Positions 36,902 to 45,544 of a DNA stretch of 64,000 bases are shown piece by piece; within the stretch, counting starts at the first letter, position 1; each line of letters begins with the position of its first letter. Under the pieces are notes generated by a model. It was given only the letters and a program-made list of their open reading frames with translations, did no database searches and was not told the origin of the DNA. The stretch comes from Deltaproteobacteria bacterium (GTDB lineage Bacteria; Desulfobacterota; Syntrophobacteria; Syntrophobacterales; Syntrophobacteraceae). The DNA is taken from NCBI GenBank assembly GCA_021813685.1, contig JAKAJS010000097.1, positions 24,363 through 88,362 on the forward strand, read 5' to 3'. Both the position numbers and the translations under genes were made by a program.

Positions 36902-38254
36902 ATGGCAAAAGTGCTCCTCGTTGAATACGACCAGACCTGGCAAAATATTGCCATGCAAGGCCTGAGCGCCCACAAGGTGGAATGCTCCACGGCGTTGAGC
37001 GAGGCCTACAAGCGGCTGGAAAGCGAAGTCTTCGACGTGATCGTGGTGAGCATAGAAACCAACTATGGCGATAACGTTCGAACCCTCAAGAGCAAGCTTC
37101 CGCCCAATACCCCCGTGTTGGTGGCCAGTGAGCAGACAAAGACCGAAAATGTGGTCCAAACGATTCGGACCGGCGCCTTCGACTTCATCGTCAAACCCTA
37201 CAATGCGGCCAGGATCGGTGTTGCCGTCGAGCAGGCTCTGGAAAACCGGGCTCTTCGCAATGAAATCGACTACCTGCGGCGCACCCAGGACATTACCTAC
37301 GATTTCGACCGGATCATAGCCGTAAGCCCGGCCATGGGAAAAGTCATCTCCACCCTGAAAAGGATTGCGGACTCGGAGGCAACGATCCTTATCACCGGAG
37401 AAACGGGGACCGGCAAGAGCATGCTCTCCGGAACGGTACACTACAACAGCCGAAGACGCTCCAAGCCGTTCGTGAAAATCAACTGCGCCAATATTCCCGA
37501 AACCCTTCTGGAAAGCGAGCTTTTCGGACACGAACGGGGGGCTTTTACGGGGGCGACCAAAACCCGCACGGGAAGACTCGAGCAGGCCAACGGCGGCTCG
37601 GTATTCCTCGACGAAATAGGCGAACTCACTCCCGCGCTCCAGGCAAAGCTTCTGCGGGTGCTCGAAGAAAAATGCTTCGAGCGTCTGGGAGGCAATCAGA
37701 CTATCCGCACCGATATTCGCATCATTGCGGCGACCCACAAAAACCTCGAGGCCAACGTGGAGGCCGGCACTTTCCGGCAGGATCTCTACTACAGGATCAA
37801 TGTATTACGGGTGCACCTGCCGGCCCTGCGAGAGCGGGCCGAGTGCATCGAACCCCTTTCCAAATACCTGCTGGAAAAGACCTGTCGTGAACTCAAGAAG
37901 AATTTCAACGGTTTTGCCCCGGGGGTCATGGATCTTTTCAAGCGCCACACCTGGCCCGGAAACGTTCGCGAGCTTTCAAACACCATCGAACGGGCGGTTC
38001 TGCTGGAAGAAAGCAACCGGATAACCCTGGAGAGCATCTCGGTTTCAGGATTTTCGCAGAAAGCCGACCCCCCTTCCTCCAAGCCCATAAAAGACCTGGA
38101 GACAAGCGAAAAAGACCTGCTGGTAAAAGCCCTCGAATTGGCCGACTGGGTTCAGAAAGACGCCGCCATCCGCCTCGGAGTAACGGCGCGCAAGCTCAAC
38201 TACATGATTCGAAAACATGGCATTACCCACACCCGGTGGCGCAGGAACAAATGA
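36902..38254 (+). CDS. NtrC-family sigma-54-dependent regulator with degenerate receiver domain
   Basis: GETGTGKSML Walker A, ELFGHERGAFTGATKTRTGRLEQANGGSVFLDEIG; receiver lacks the usual acceptor Asp (VIVVSIETNYGD). Confidence 0.9.
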   Translation: MAKVLLVEYDQTWQNIAMQGLSAHKVECSTALSEAYKRLESEVFDVIVVSIETNYGDNVRTLKSKLPPNTPVLVASEQTKTENVVQTIRTGAFDFIVKPYNAARIGVAVEQALENRALRNEIDYLRRTQDITYDFDRIIAVSPAMGKVISTLKRIADSEATILITGETGTGKSMLSGTVHYNSRRRSKPFVKINCANIPETLLESELFGHERGAFTGATKTRTGRLEQANGGSVFLDEIGELTPALQAKLLRVLEEKCFERLGGNQTIRTDIRIIAATHKNLEANVEAGTFRQDLYYRINVLRVHLPALRERAECIEPLSKYLLEKTCRELKKNFNGFAPGVMDLFKRHTWPGNVRELSNTIERAVLLEESNRITLESISVSGFSQKADPPSSKPIKDLETSEKDLLVKALELADWVQKDAAIRLGVTARKLNYMIRKHGITHTRWRRNK

Positions 38255-38365
38255 AATTAAGAATCACGAATTAAGAATTACGAATTCAAAATCAAAAGCC
38301 CGGGCTGATTCCTCCCAGGCTCTTAATTCGTTTTTAATTCGTAATTCCTAATTCTTAATTGCCTT
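38255..38365. repeat. Intergenic inverted repeat (AATTACGAATT family) between convergent genes
   Basis: aattaagaatcacgaattaagaattacgaattc ... cttaattcgtttttaattcgtaattcctaattcttaatt. Confidence 0.75.
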
Positions 38366-40091
38366 CCAGCTCTTCTTTCAGCTTTTCTATGTTTGTCCTG
38401 GCGAACTCAATATCGGGATCGAGTTCCAGCGCTATCGTGTAGAGGCGAATGGCCTCGTGTTTATGGCCGAGTTCTCTCAGGTTGGAGCCGATGTTTGCAT
38501 AATCTATTGCGGAGCCCGGGTCCAGCTCGATTGCCCGTTCAAAAGAAGCGATCGATTCGTCGTGTCTTTTGAGCTTGAAGTAGCAAAACCCCTTGAGATT
38601 GAAGATTTCCTTGAGATCCGGGTTTGCCTTTTCGGCCAGTGCCAGAGCTTCGAGAGCCTCCTCGTATCGTTCCAAATCCTTGAGGCACGAAGCGATGTGG
38701 ACGTGTATGCTTCCGATTTCTCCCGGGTCGGGAGACTGGTGGAGCGCGCTGGTAAAGAGGGCAAGGGCTGACTCGACGTCTCCTCGAAGCTCGAGACTGT
38801 GAGCCAAGAAAAATGTCAGGTCGTAGCGGGGACCGAAGGTTGTCAGAAGCCGGTCCATTTGCGTGACCAGTTCATCGCCGTCCAGTCCGCGCAACATGGT
38901 GCGGGCTGCGTGTTGAGCGAAGTCGGTATTGCGGGTGTGATCGAGAAAGTGGGCGCCGGGAACGATCATGTAGACCGCCGGCACCTGCAACTCCGGATGG
39001 GTGACATTAATCGCGAGCACCTGGAGGCCAATTTTGGAAAGCGCTTCGACACACCTTTCGAGTTCCACCCGGATGTTTTCGTCCTCGTGGTCGGGCATAT
39101 CCTGGATGGAAATCCTGCCGTTCTTTCCGGTCATGAAGGCGGCTTCTTCGAGGCTCGCATACTTGGGAAGCGTAGGCCTGTAGGAGGTCCGGCTCTGGAA
39201 ATCGCCGGCAAGCTGGGCCACCTCGGTAAGCGCCCGGCAAAGAGATTTTTCGGGATTGGAGGTGGTTCCGGCGGTAAAGACTATTTCGCTGCTTTCGGGA
39301 AAAGTGATCGGGTCGTAGGCAAGAGCCGCAACGGTCGGCACTCCGGTATCGAGCGAGAAGTCGCGCAAAAACAGCTCGATTCCATTCTTTCGAAATTTTT
39401 CCAAAAGTTCGATCGCCGCCGGGTCCTTGATGGAAGCGGAATCGATTTCCGGAGTAAGAGTCCCGTCGTAGGTAACAATCGAGCCGACATGCCTTTCGAC
39501 CACTTCGCAAAGCCCCTGCAGGATGGCTTCCTCCAGAGTGTTTCCGCTGGCCGGTCCGTTATACTCGTTGATCGTGTAAAACCAGTCGATCGGAACCCAC
39601 TGCTCTCGTCCGAGAGTGAGATTGCGCGCCTTTACCCACCGCAGAGGCAGGTCTTCCAGAAACGAACGACATAGTTCCACAGGCGTGGTGGTGTCGTAGA
39701 CCGATTTTTTCAGATCCTCGATCGAGACCGCAAAGTCATCGAGTTCTTTGTACCGAAAGACGGGAAATGGAAAGGTGTGGATGAAGGAAAAGAAGCTGAA
39801 ACGCTCGATGAGTTCCATAAGCGCACTGGCTTCGGATTGCTTTGCGGTTGCGCCCTTGCCCATCTGTTTTTTGGTCCCGGTGAGCCGGGTGGCGTCTTCG
39901 CCGCAAAGGCTAATAAAAACAGGGATGTCAAGCCTTCCGGTATCGATCCGCACCGTCTTGGCAAGCACATCCCGGTGTAGCCGGGACAAACGCTCCCGCA
40001 CCCAGGCAATCGTCTGTTCGGGCGTCCTGGCTTTATCCTGGTCGTGGCTGTATTTTTTGAAACTGTCTTGGATATCGATATTTGCAATCAT
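38355..40091 (-). CDS. YcaO-like family protein with C-terminal TPR repeats
   Basis: YcaO core (GKGATAKQSEASALMELIERFSFF...EEAILQGLCEVVERH...RALTEVAQ) plus TPR motifs (PGEIGSIHVHIASCLKDLERYEEALEALALAEKANPDLKEIFNLKGFCYFKLKRHDESIASFERAIELDPG). Confidence 0.9.
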   Translation of the reverse strand: MIANIDIQDSFKKYSHDQDKARTPEQTIAWVRERLSRLHRDVLAKTVRIDTGRLDIPVFISLCGEDATRLTGTKKQMGKGATAKQSEASALMELIERFSFFSFIHTFPFPVFRYKELDDFAVSIEDLKKSVYDTTTPVELCRSFLEDLPLRWVKARNLTLGREQWVPIDWFYTINEYNGPASGNTLEEAILQGLCEVVERHVGSIVTYDGTLTPEIDSASIKDPAAIELLEKFRKNGIELFLRDFSLDTGVPTVAALAYDPITFPESSEIVFTAGTTSNPEKSLCRALTEVAQLAGDFQSRTSYRPTLPKYASLEEAAFMTGKNGRISIQDMPDHEDENIRVELERCVEALSKIGLQVLAINVTHPELQVPAVYMIVPGAHFLDHTRNTDFAQHAARTMLRGLDGDELVTQMDRLLTTFGPRYDLTFFLAHSLELRGDVESALALFTSALHQSPDPGEIGSIHVHIASCLKDLERYEEALEALALAEKANPDLKEIFNLKGFCYFKLKRHDESIASFERAIELDPGSAIDYANIGSNLRELGHKHEAIRLYTIALELDPDIEFARTNIEKLKEELEGN

Positions 40092-40109
40092 GTAGTCACC
40101 AGAAACCGT

Positions 40110-40997
40110 TTAGTTATGGACCGCCTCGTCTTCCTGCTCTTCGCTTTTGCGGATCAGTTCCAGAAGCTGGAAGGCGGCGCGCGGTGAGAGGTAAACACGG
40201 GGCATGCCCTTTATCTTGTTGAAATCCTGGACGCATTTCGGACGCTGGAGAGCAATCTTCAGGAGCGTTTCGTTTGTCAGTATCCTGAAGGGGGCGCGAT
40301 CGCGGCGGCGGGCCTCTTTTTCCCGGAACAGGTAGAGCGCCTTGAGAATGCGCTTGCCCGCAACGTCCAAAGACTTTGCGCCATAGATGTGTAAAAAATC
40401 CCCCGGACGGAAGATCTTTTTCACCACCTGCTGGGTGCAAAGCTTTTCCGAGGCCTCCAGGGCGGTTTGGAGCAGTTGCTGTTCTTCGAGCTGCAACGCC
40501 AGCCTGTGCCGCAGCGGAATGAGAAAGTGGGTGTCAAATCGGGCATACTCGATCTGCTCCTCGCGAAGGGGACGCCGCCCCCAGTCGTAGCGTTGCCACT
40601 TTTTATCCAGGCTGATCCCGAAGTGTTCGAGCAGAATCGGCGCAAGCCCCAGCTGCCTGTAGCCGAGGATCTTGGCGGCGACCGAAGTATCGAAAACATT
40701 GCGCACCATGAACTTGAAATCACGCTTGAGCCCGGCGATGTCATTGGGGGCTGCGTGGAAGATTTTTTCCACCTCGGGGTTTTGCAGCACCTCCCCGAAT
40801 GGCTGGATATCGCCCACCGAAAGCGGGTCGATAATGTAATCCTTCTCGTTGCTCGATACCTGTATGAGACAGATTCGGTTGAAGTAGGCGTAGAAGCTGT
40901 TCGACTCCGTATCTACTGCAATATGAGAGGACTCTTCGACCTCCCGGACGAATTGTAGAAAATCACGCTTGTTTTCGATCAGAACCACACTGTTCAT
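40110..40997 (-). CDS. rnd: Ribonuclease D
   Basis: IAVDTESNSFYAYFNRICLIQVSS...YDWGRRPLREEQIEYARFDTHFLIPLRHRL; HRDC-like C-terminus. Confidence 0.9.
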   Translation of the reverse strand: MNSVVLIENKRDFLQFVREVEESSHIAVDTESNSFYAYFNRICLIQVSSNEKDYIIDPLSVGDIQPFGEVLQNPEVEKIFHAAPNDIAGLKRDFKFMVRNVFDTSVAAKILGYRQLGLAPILLEHFGISLDKKWQRYDWGRRPLREEQIEYARFDTHFLIPLRHRLALQLEEQQLLQTALEASEKLCTQQVVKKIFRPGDFLHIYGAKSLDVAGKRILKALYLFREKEARRRDRAPFRILTNETLLKIALQRPKCVQDFNKIKGMPRVYLSPRAAFQLLELIRKSEEQEDEAVHN

Positions 40998-41056
40998 GAT
41001 GCAACTTTTCCGCCCTTTTCTCCTATGTTATTGTAAGACAGGAAAATGAGGCCGAA

Positions 41057-41821
41057 ATGAACAAACGCAAAGGCAAAAACTCCGAACCGATGCGCCGGTC
41101 CACACGGCGTACGCCGCCTTCAGGATTCTATACTCCGTTTCAGGAGTTAGATCAACTGTTTGGACCAACTTTTTCCGCGGGCGACAGCCAAGAGCGAGCG
41201 CCGGCGGGAAAAGTCGAGTTTCATCCTGGCGATATTAAAGAAGAAACCGACGATCGCTCCCTTTTTACGCGTGCGATGTCCGGTGTAAGCCCACTAAACG
41301 GCGGAGTGCGCCAAAAGGTCGCGCTGCGCCCCCGGGCAAGGAAGGCGCCGCGGTTTCTCGCCCGGGAGGAACTCGAGGCCTACGCCCAGCTCGTGGACCT
41401 GGTAGCCGGCCACGGCCCCTTCGAGCTTTCCAACTCCGACGAATACATCGACGGGGCCGTTGTGGGAATTTCTCCCGATGTTTTAAAGAAACTGCGCGAA
41501 GGATATTTCAGCCACCAGGACAGCCTCGACCTGCACGGACTAACCCGGGAGCAGGCCCGAGAGGAGGTGAGAAGCTTCCTGATGGACTCCTTTGCCGCCA
41601 GGACCCGATGCGTACTGATCATCGCGGGCAGAGGCCTCAATTCCAAAGACAGGGAGCCGGTTCTCAAAAACAGCCTGGTCGCATGGTTTTTGCGCGCGCC
41701 CTTAAAAAGAGTAGTCCTGGCATTCGCTTCGGCTCGCGCCTGCGACGGCGGCTGGGGGGCATTCTATGTGCTTTTGCGCAAAAACGGGGACAAGGCCCCG
41801 CTCATCACTCCGGCTCGATGA
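41057..41821 (+). CDS. Smr-domain protein
   Basis: SLDLHGLTREQAREEVRSFLMDSFAARTRCVLIIAGRGLNSK. Confidence 0.85.
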   Translation: MNKRKGKNSEPMRRSTRRTPPSGFYTPFQELDQLFGPTFSAGDSQERAPAGKVEFHPGDIKEETDDRSLFTRAMSGVSPLNGGVRQKVALRPRARKAPRFLAREELEAYAQLVDLVAGHGPFELSNSDEYIDGAVVGISPDVLKKLREGYFSHQDSLDLHGLTREQAREEVRSFLMDSFAARTRCVLIIAGRGLNSKDREPVLKNSLVAWFLRAPLKRVVLAFASARACDGGWGAFYVLLRKNGDKAPLITPAR

Positions 41822-42407
41822 TATTTTCCTCCATCAGCCACTCGATACTTTCGGTAAGCGGAAGGCCGACGACATTGGTGTAGGAACCTTCCAGGGAGCG
41901 CACCAAAAAGGCCCCCGCCCCTTGAATGCCGTATGCCCCGGCCTTGTCCAGGGGTTCGCCCGTCTTTACGTATGCCGCTATCTCTCCGCGTGAAAGAAGT
42001 TTAAAGCGCACACGCGTAGCCACCGACCCAAGCCTGCAAATGCGGCCTTCGAAAGCGAGGCAGATGCCCGTAATTACCTCGTGCTCCCTGTTGCTAAGAG
42101 TTTCGAGCATTTGCGACGCCCCCTCTCCATCCGAAGGCTTCCCGAAGATGCGACCGCCGACCATGACGATCGTATCGGCGCCAAGCACCCAGGCGGAGGG
42201 CTGGAGGGCCGAAACGGATTGGGCCTTGAGACGGGCGCAATTTTGCGCAAAAGCCGCAGCGGCTTCCGGGTCAAGGCGCCCCTCCGGAACGTCCGGTTCG
42301 TCCACCGTGCCGGGGCGGACCTCAAAGAAAACGCCCGCAGAGCGCAGCAACTCACTTCTTCGCGGGGAGTTCGAAGCCAGAACGAGGGGCTTACGATTCC
42401 GGAACAT
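41805..42407 (-). CDS. maf: Maf-family nucleoside triphosphate pyrophosphatase
   Basis: LVLASNSPRRSELLRSAGVFFEV...VLGADTIVMVGGRIFGKP. Confidence 0.95.
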   Translation of the reverse strand: MFRNRKPLVLASNSPRRSELLRSAGVFFEVRPGTVDEPDVPEGRLDPEAAAAFAQNCARLKAQSVSALQPSAWVLGADTIVMVGGRIFGKPSDGEGASQMLETLSNREHEVITGICLAFEGRICRLGSVATRVRFKLLSRGEIAAYVKTGEPLDKAGAYGIQGAGAFLVRSLEGSYTNVVGLPLTESIEWLMEENIIEPE

Positions 42408-42410
42408 GGG

Positions 42411-42854
42411 CTATACCGGTTTCTCCCCGACGGGAGTTATCTCGTCGCCGCACCGGATCGGTCCCCCTTCGATCACTTTTGCGAAAACGCCCTCGCGGGG
42501 CATGATGCAGTCTCCGGCCTGGTAGTAAATCGCACATTTTTTATGGCATTCCTTCCCGATCTGAGTGATTTCCACCAGGGCCGATTCCCCCAGCCGGAAC
42601 CTGGTGCCGATCGGAACGGCAGGCCAGTCTATCCCCTCGGTGGCGATGTTTTCGGCAAAATCTCCGAATCCGACAGTCAAACCGGCAGCCCGGGCCTTCT
42701 CGATGCTCTCCTTTGCCAGAAAACTCACCTGCCTGTGCCATGCCCCCGCATGCGCATCCCCCTGAAGGCCGTGTTCGGCGGAAAGCCAAGCCTCCCCGAC
42801 GGTTTCCTTCCGGGTCCCCTTTTTTTTGCTCACGGCAATCGAGACGATTTTCAT
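42411..42854 (-). CDS. MOSC-domain protein
   Basis: MKIVSIAVSKKKGTRKETVGEAWLSAEHGLQGDAHAGAWHRQVSFLA...CHKKCAIYYQAGDCIMPREGVFAKV. Confidence 0.85.
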   Translation of the reverse strand: MKIVSIAVSKKKGTRKETVGEAWLSAEHGLQGDAHAGAWHRQVSFLAKESIEKARAAGLTVGFGDFAENIATEGIDWPAVPIGTRFRLGESALVEITQIGKECHKKCAIYYQAGDCIMPREGVFAKVIEGGPIRCGDEITPVGEKPV

Positions 42855-42879
42855 CCGCACTCTCCCCGCTTTCCGACGC

Positions 42880-43332
42880 TCATTTTTCTTGCTGCAGCGC
42901 GCCACATTCTTCGAACCCGCTCGCACCCGGCACCCTGTTCATGAGATCTCTCAAACTGACCGCCTCAAGATGTTCGAAAACGGCCCGGGTGGCCTCCGCC
43001 CAAACGATTCTGGTAACACACTGTTCCGAGCGCTCGCACGCGCCGGCGCTGCCGATACAGTCGGTCAGTTTCAACCCGCCTTCCAGAAGCGCCACCACCC
43101 CCGCAACGGTGATCTCCTCAGGCGGCCTGCCCAGCCGGTGCCCACCCTTTGCCCCGCGAACGCCTGTTACATAGTTCGCCTTTTTGAGGGGCATGACAAT
43201 CTGCTCCAGATACTTGACATCGATCCCCTGTCTCCGGGCGACCACTCCCAACTGGACGGGTCCCTCACCGGCGTGCAGAGCAAGGTCGAGCAAAAACCGA
43301 ACCCCATACCTGCTCCTGGTCGACAGCTTCAT
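42880..43332 (-). CDS. Rrf2-family transcriptional regulator
   Basis: MKLSTRSRYGVRFLLDLALHAGEGPVQLGVVARRQGIDVKYLEQIVMPLKKANYVTGVRGAKGGHRL. Confidence 0.9.
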   Translation of the reverse strand: MKLSTRSRYGVRFLLDLALHAGEGPVQLGVVARRQGIDVKYLEQIVMPLKKANYVTGVRGAKGGHRLGRPPEEITVAGVVALLEGGLKLTDCIGSAGACERSEQCVTRIVWAEATRAVFEHLEAVSLRDLMNRVPGASGFEECGALQQEK

Positions 43333-43421
43333 GTAAACTCCTCGCGGCGGGCGATAACTGCTGTTGAATAAAAGGTCGTGTATAGTATCGTTTCGACCTC
43401 CCGGGGGTCAAGGGATAAAGC

Positions 43422-43550
43422 CCCACCGCGGAGACGCAGAGTAAAATGCCCTCTAGCGCTTTGGCAGCTTTTGCGGTCGGTGGCAACAGTTCCGGTTTTC
43501 TTGATTACTGAATTCGCTTTCCTCTGCGCTCTTTGCGCCTCTGCGGTGGA
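43422..43550. repeat. Long inverted repeat of the CACCGCAGAG/GCGCAGAGG type
   Basis: cccaccgcggagacgcagag ... cctctgcgctctttgcgcctctgcggtgga. Confidence 0.65.
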
Positions 43551-43649
43551 GTTTAGAGAAAGCCCCCCGAAACGCCACGGCAAAAAAATCATTTGGAGTT
43601 TTGCCCGGTAATGTTATTTTAGCCTCATCCCTATGAGGAAGGAATCCCC

Positions 43650-44072
43650 ATGCATTCAAGAACGCTTGTGCTCAGATTTCCCAGAGAAGTTGTCGATAAG
43701 CCCATTATAGTCAACCTGGTGCGCGATTATCACCTGGATTTCAATATTCTCAAGGCCCAGATATTCCCGAGAAAAGAGGGAATGGTGGTAATGGAGTTGC
43801 GCGGTAAGCTCGATGATTTCGAAGAAGGGATCCGCTATCTGGAAGAAGCCGGGGTCCAGGTCGAACCGGTAGGTCAGGGGATTCGCCGTGATGAAGAAAG
43901 GTGCACCCAGTGCGGCGCCTGTACCGCGGTCTGCCTCACCGGAGCGCTCCACGTCACGAGGCCTCAGATGCAGATCGAATTCGATTCGGAACGGTGCAGC
44001 GCCTGCGAGCTGTGCGTAAAGACCTGCCCGGTAAGGGCGATGATTGTCACATTCGATAAGGCCATTGCCTGA
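43650..44072 (+). CDS. NIL-domain 4Fe-4S ferredoxin
   Basis: NIL N-terminus plus CTQCGACTAVCLTGAL and CSACELCVKTCPVRAM. Confidence 0.9.
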   Translation: MHSRTLVLRFPREVVDKPIIVNLVRDYHLDFNILKAQIFPRKEGMVVMELRGKLDDFEEGIRYLEEAGVQVEPVGQGIRRDEERCTQCGACTAVCLTGALHVTRPQMQIEFDSERCSACELCVKTCPVRAMIVTFDKAIA

Positions 44073-44210
44073 CCAATCCGTATCAAAAAGCATCGGTTTG
44101 CGATCCAGTCCCCGATCCGGCACTGGATTGGGACGCTCCCGCGTCTTAGTTTAATGGAATGTATGCTCGATTTGGACAAAGATTTCCTGCAACCGGGACG
44201 GAGTTTCCAA

Positions 44211-44936
44211 ATGGCTGAAAAAAAGCATTCCCATAAGCCTTCAAAGAATGTAAAGCAGGAGATGCTGGACGGTGGAAGCAAAGAGAAGCCGGCGATCGAA
44301 CTGGTGCTCAAGTGCGATACCAAGGGAAGCGTCGAAGCGGTTTCCGCTCTGATTGCCAGGCTCGATGTCCCGGAAGCCGAAATAAAGATTATCCGCTCCG
44401 GAGTGGGAGACATTACCAAGGAGGACCTGCTGATGGCTCTTAGCGGCAGCGGGCTCGTCGTAGGGTTCAACGTGGTGGTTGCCCCCAGGCTGGAGCAGTG
44501 GGTCAAGGAGCATCAGGTCGAGATTCGGCTCTACAAGGTGATCTACAAACTTGCCGAAGACCTCGGGACGATTGCCCGGACAATGGCCCCGGTGGAAACG
44601 GAAGACAAAATCCTTGGCAAATGCGAGGTGATCGCAACTTTCAAATCGAAAAAAGGAGGGGTGATTCTGGGTTGTGAGGTTGTGGAGGGGGCGCTCCAGG
44701 TCGGGAAGCGCTTCCGTGTGGTAACGGCCATGGGCCCGGTGCACAGTTCCCGGATCGAATCGCTGCAGATCGAAAAGCACCCGGTCAAGGAAGCCCACAG
44801 CGGGCAGCAGGTCGGCGTGCAGATCCTGGACTCGACGTTTGGCAAGGTCGGCGATTTCATCGAATGCTACGATGAAATAGTGCGCAGGAAAGAAAAGTGG
44901 TCTCCAAGGGGAGATATTCTCTATATGGGTTCCTAA
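44211..44936 (+). CDS. Stand-alone IF-2 C-terminal-domain (domains III-IV) protein lacking the GTPase domain
   Basis: ELVLKCDTKGSVEAVSALIARL...IIRSGVGDITKEDLLMA...VVGFNV...EIRLYKVIYKLAEDL...ILGKCEVIATFKSKKGGVILGCEVVEGALQVGKRFRV. Confidence 0.8.
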   Translation: MAEKKHSHKPSKNVKQEMLDGGSKEKPAIELVLKCDTKGSVEAVSALIARLDVPEAEIKIIRSGVGDITKEDLLMALSGSGLVVGFNVVVAPRLEQWVKEHQVEIRLYKVIYKLAEDLGTIARTMAPVETEDKILGKCEVIATFKSKKGGVILGCEVVEGALQVGKRFRVVTAMGPVHSSRIESLQIEKHPVKEAHSGQQVGVQILDSTFGKVGDFIECYDEIVRRKEKWSPRGDILYMGS

Positions 44937-44956
44937 TCAGGATGGAGTGAGAGTAG

Positions 44957-45532
44957 ATGAAGAAATGGGGATGCGCGGCAATCTGTCAAATCGTTATCTT
45001 TTCGGTGGTTCTCTTCCTGCCCCGGACCGGACGGGCTTTTGGCTACAATGCGACCAAAAAATTCGATGAAGCCCATATCACCCTGCCGGCGCCCGATTCG
45101 GTTCAAACGCAGAGGTATCTCGGCCTCCCCGCGATGAAACCGTTTACAGTTGGCCAGATAAAGGCGAAGGTGGTCGTAATCGAGTTCATGAGCGCTCTTT
45201 GCGAATTCTGCTCCCTCAGTGCCGGGACGATGAACACCATTTACCGCACGGTCCAGGAAAATCCGCAACTGGCCCCCAATGTGAAGGTGATAGCAGTAGG
45301 AGTCGCCAGCACCAACTCCCAGCTCGAAGCATTCAAAAAGCAGCACTCCATCTCCTATCCGGTTCTCAATGACGCAAACGGGGCGATCGCCTATGCCATG
45401 GGAAATCTGCCCACCCCGACCACCCTGATCGTTTCTACCAGGACGGGCAAGGCGCTCTACAGCCACGTCGGCCTCATCTGGAGTTCCGACGGCTTCGTCG
45501 AGGAGATTGAAAAGCAGCTCAAGAAGAGTTGA
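44957..45532 (+). CDS. Secreted TlpA/thioredoxin-like protein
   Basis: KAKVVVIEFMSALCEFCSLSAGTMNTIY; CEFC redox motif; signal peptide. Confidence 0.8.
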   Translation: MKKWGCAAICQIVIFSVVLFLPRTGRAFGYNATKKFDEAHITLPAPDSVQTQRYLGLPAMKPFTVGQIKAKVVVIEFMSALCEFCSLSAGTMNTIYRTVQENPQLAPNVKVIAVGVASTNSQLEAFKKQHSISYPVLNDANGAIAYAMGNLPTPTTLIVSTRTGKALYSHVGLIWSSDGFVEEIEKQLKKS

Positions 45533-45544
45533 CAAAATACATTT

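Noticed and set aside
800-40091. Family A/B peptides as precursors for the YcaO-TPR enzyme
   Set aside because: They are more than 30 kb apart, the peptides have Sec-type signal peptides rather than RiPP leaders, and nothing in the sequence links them.
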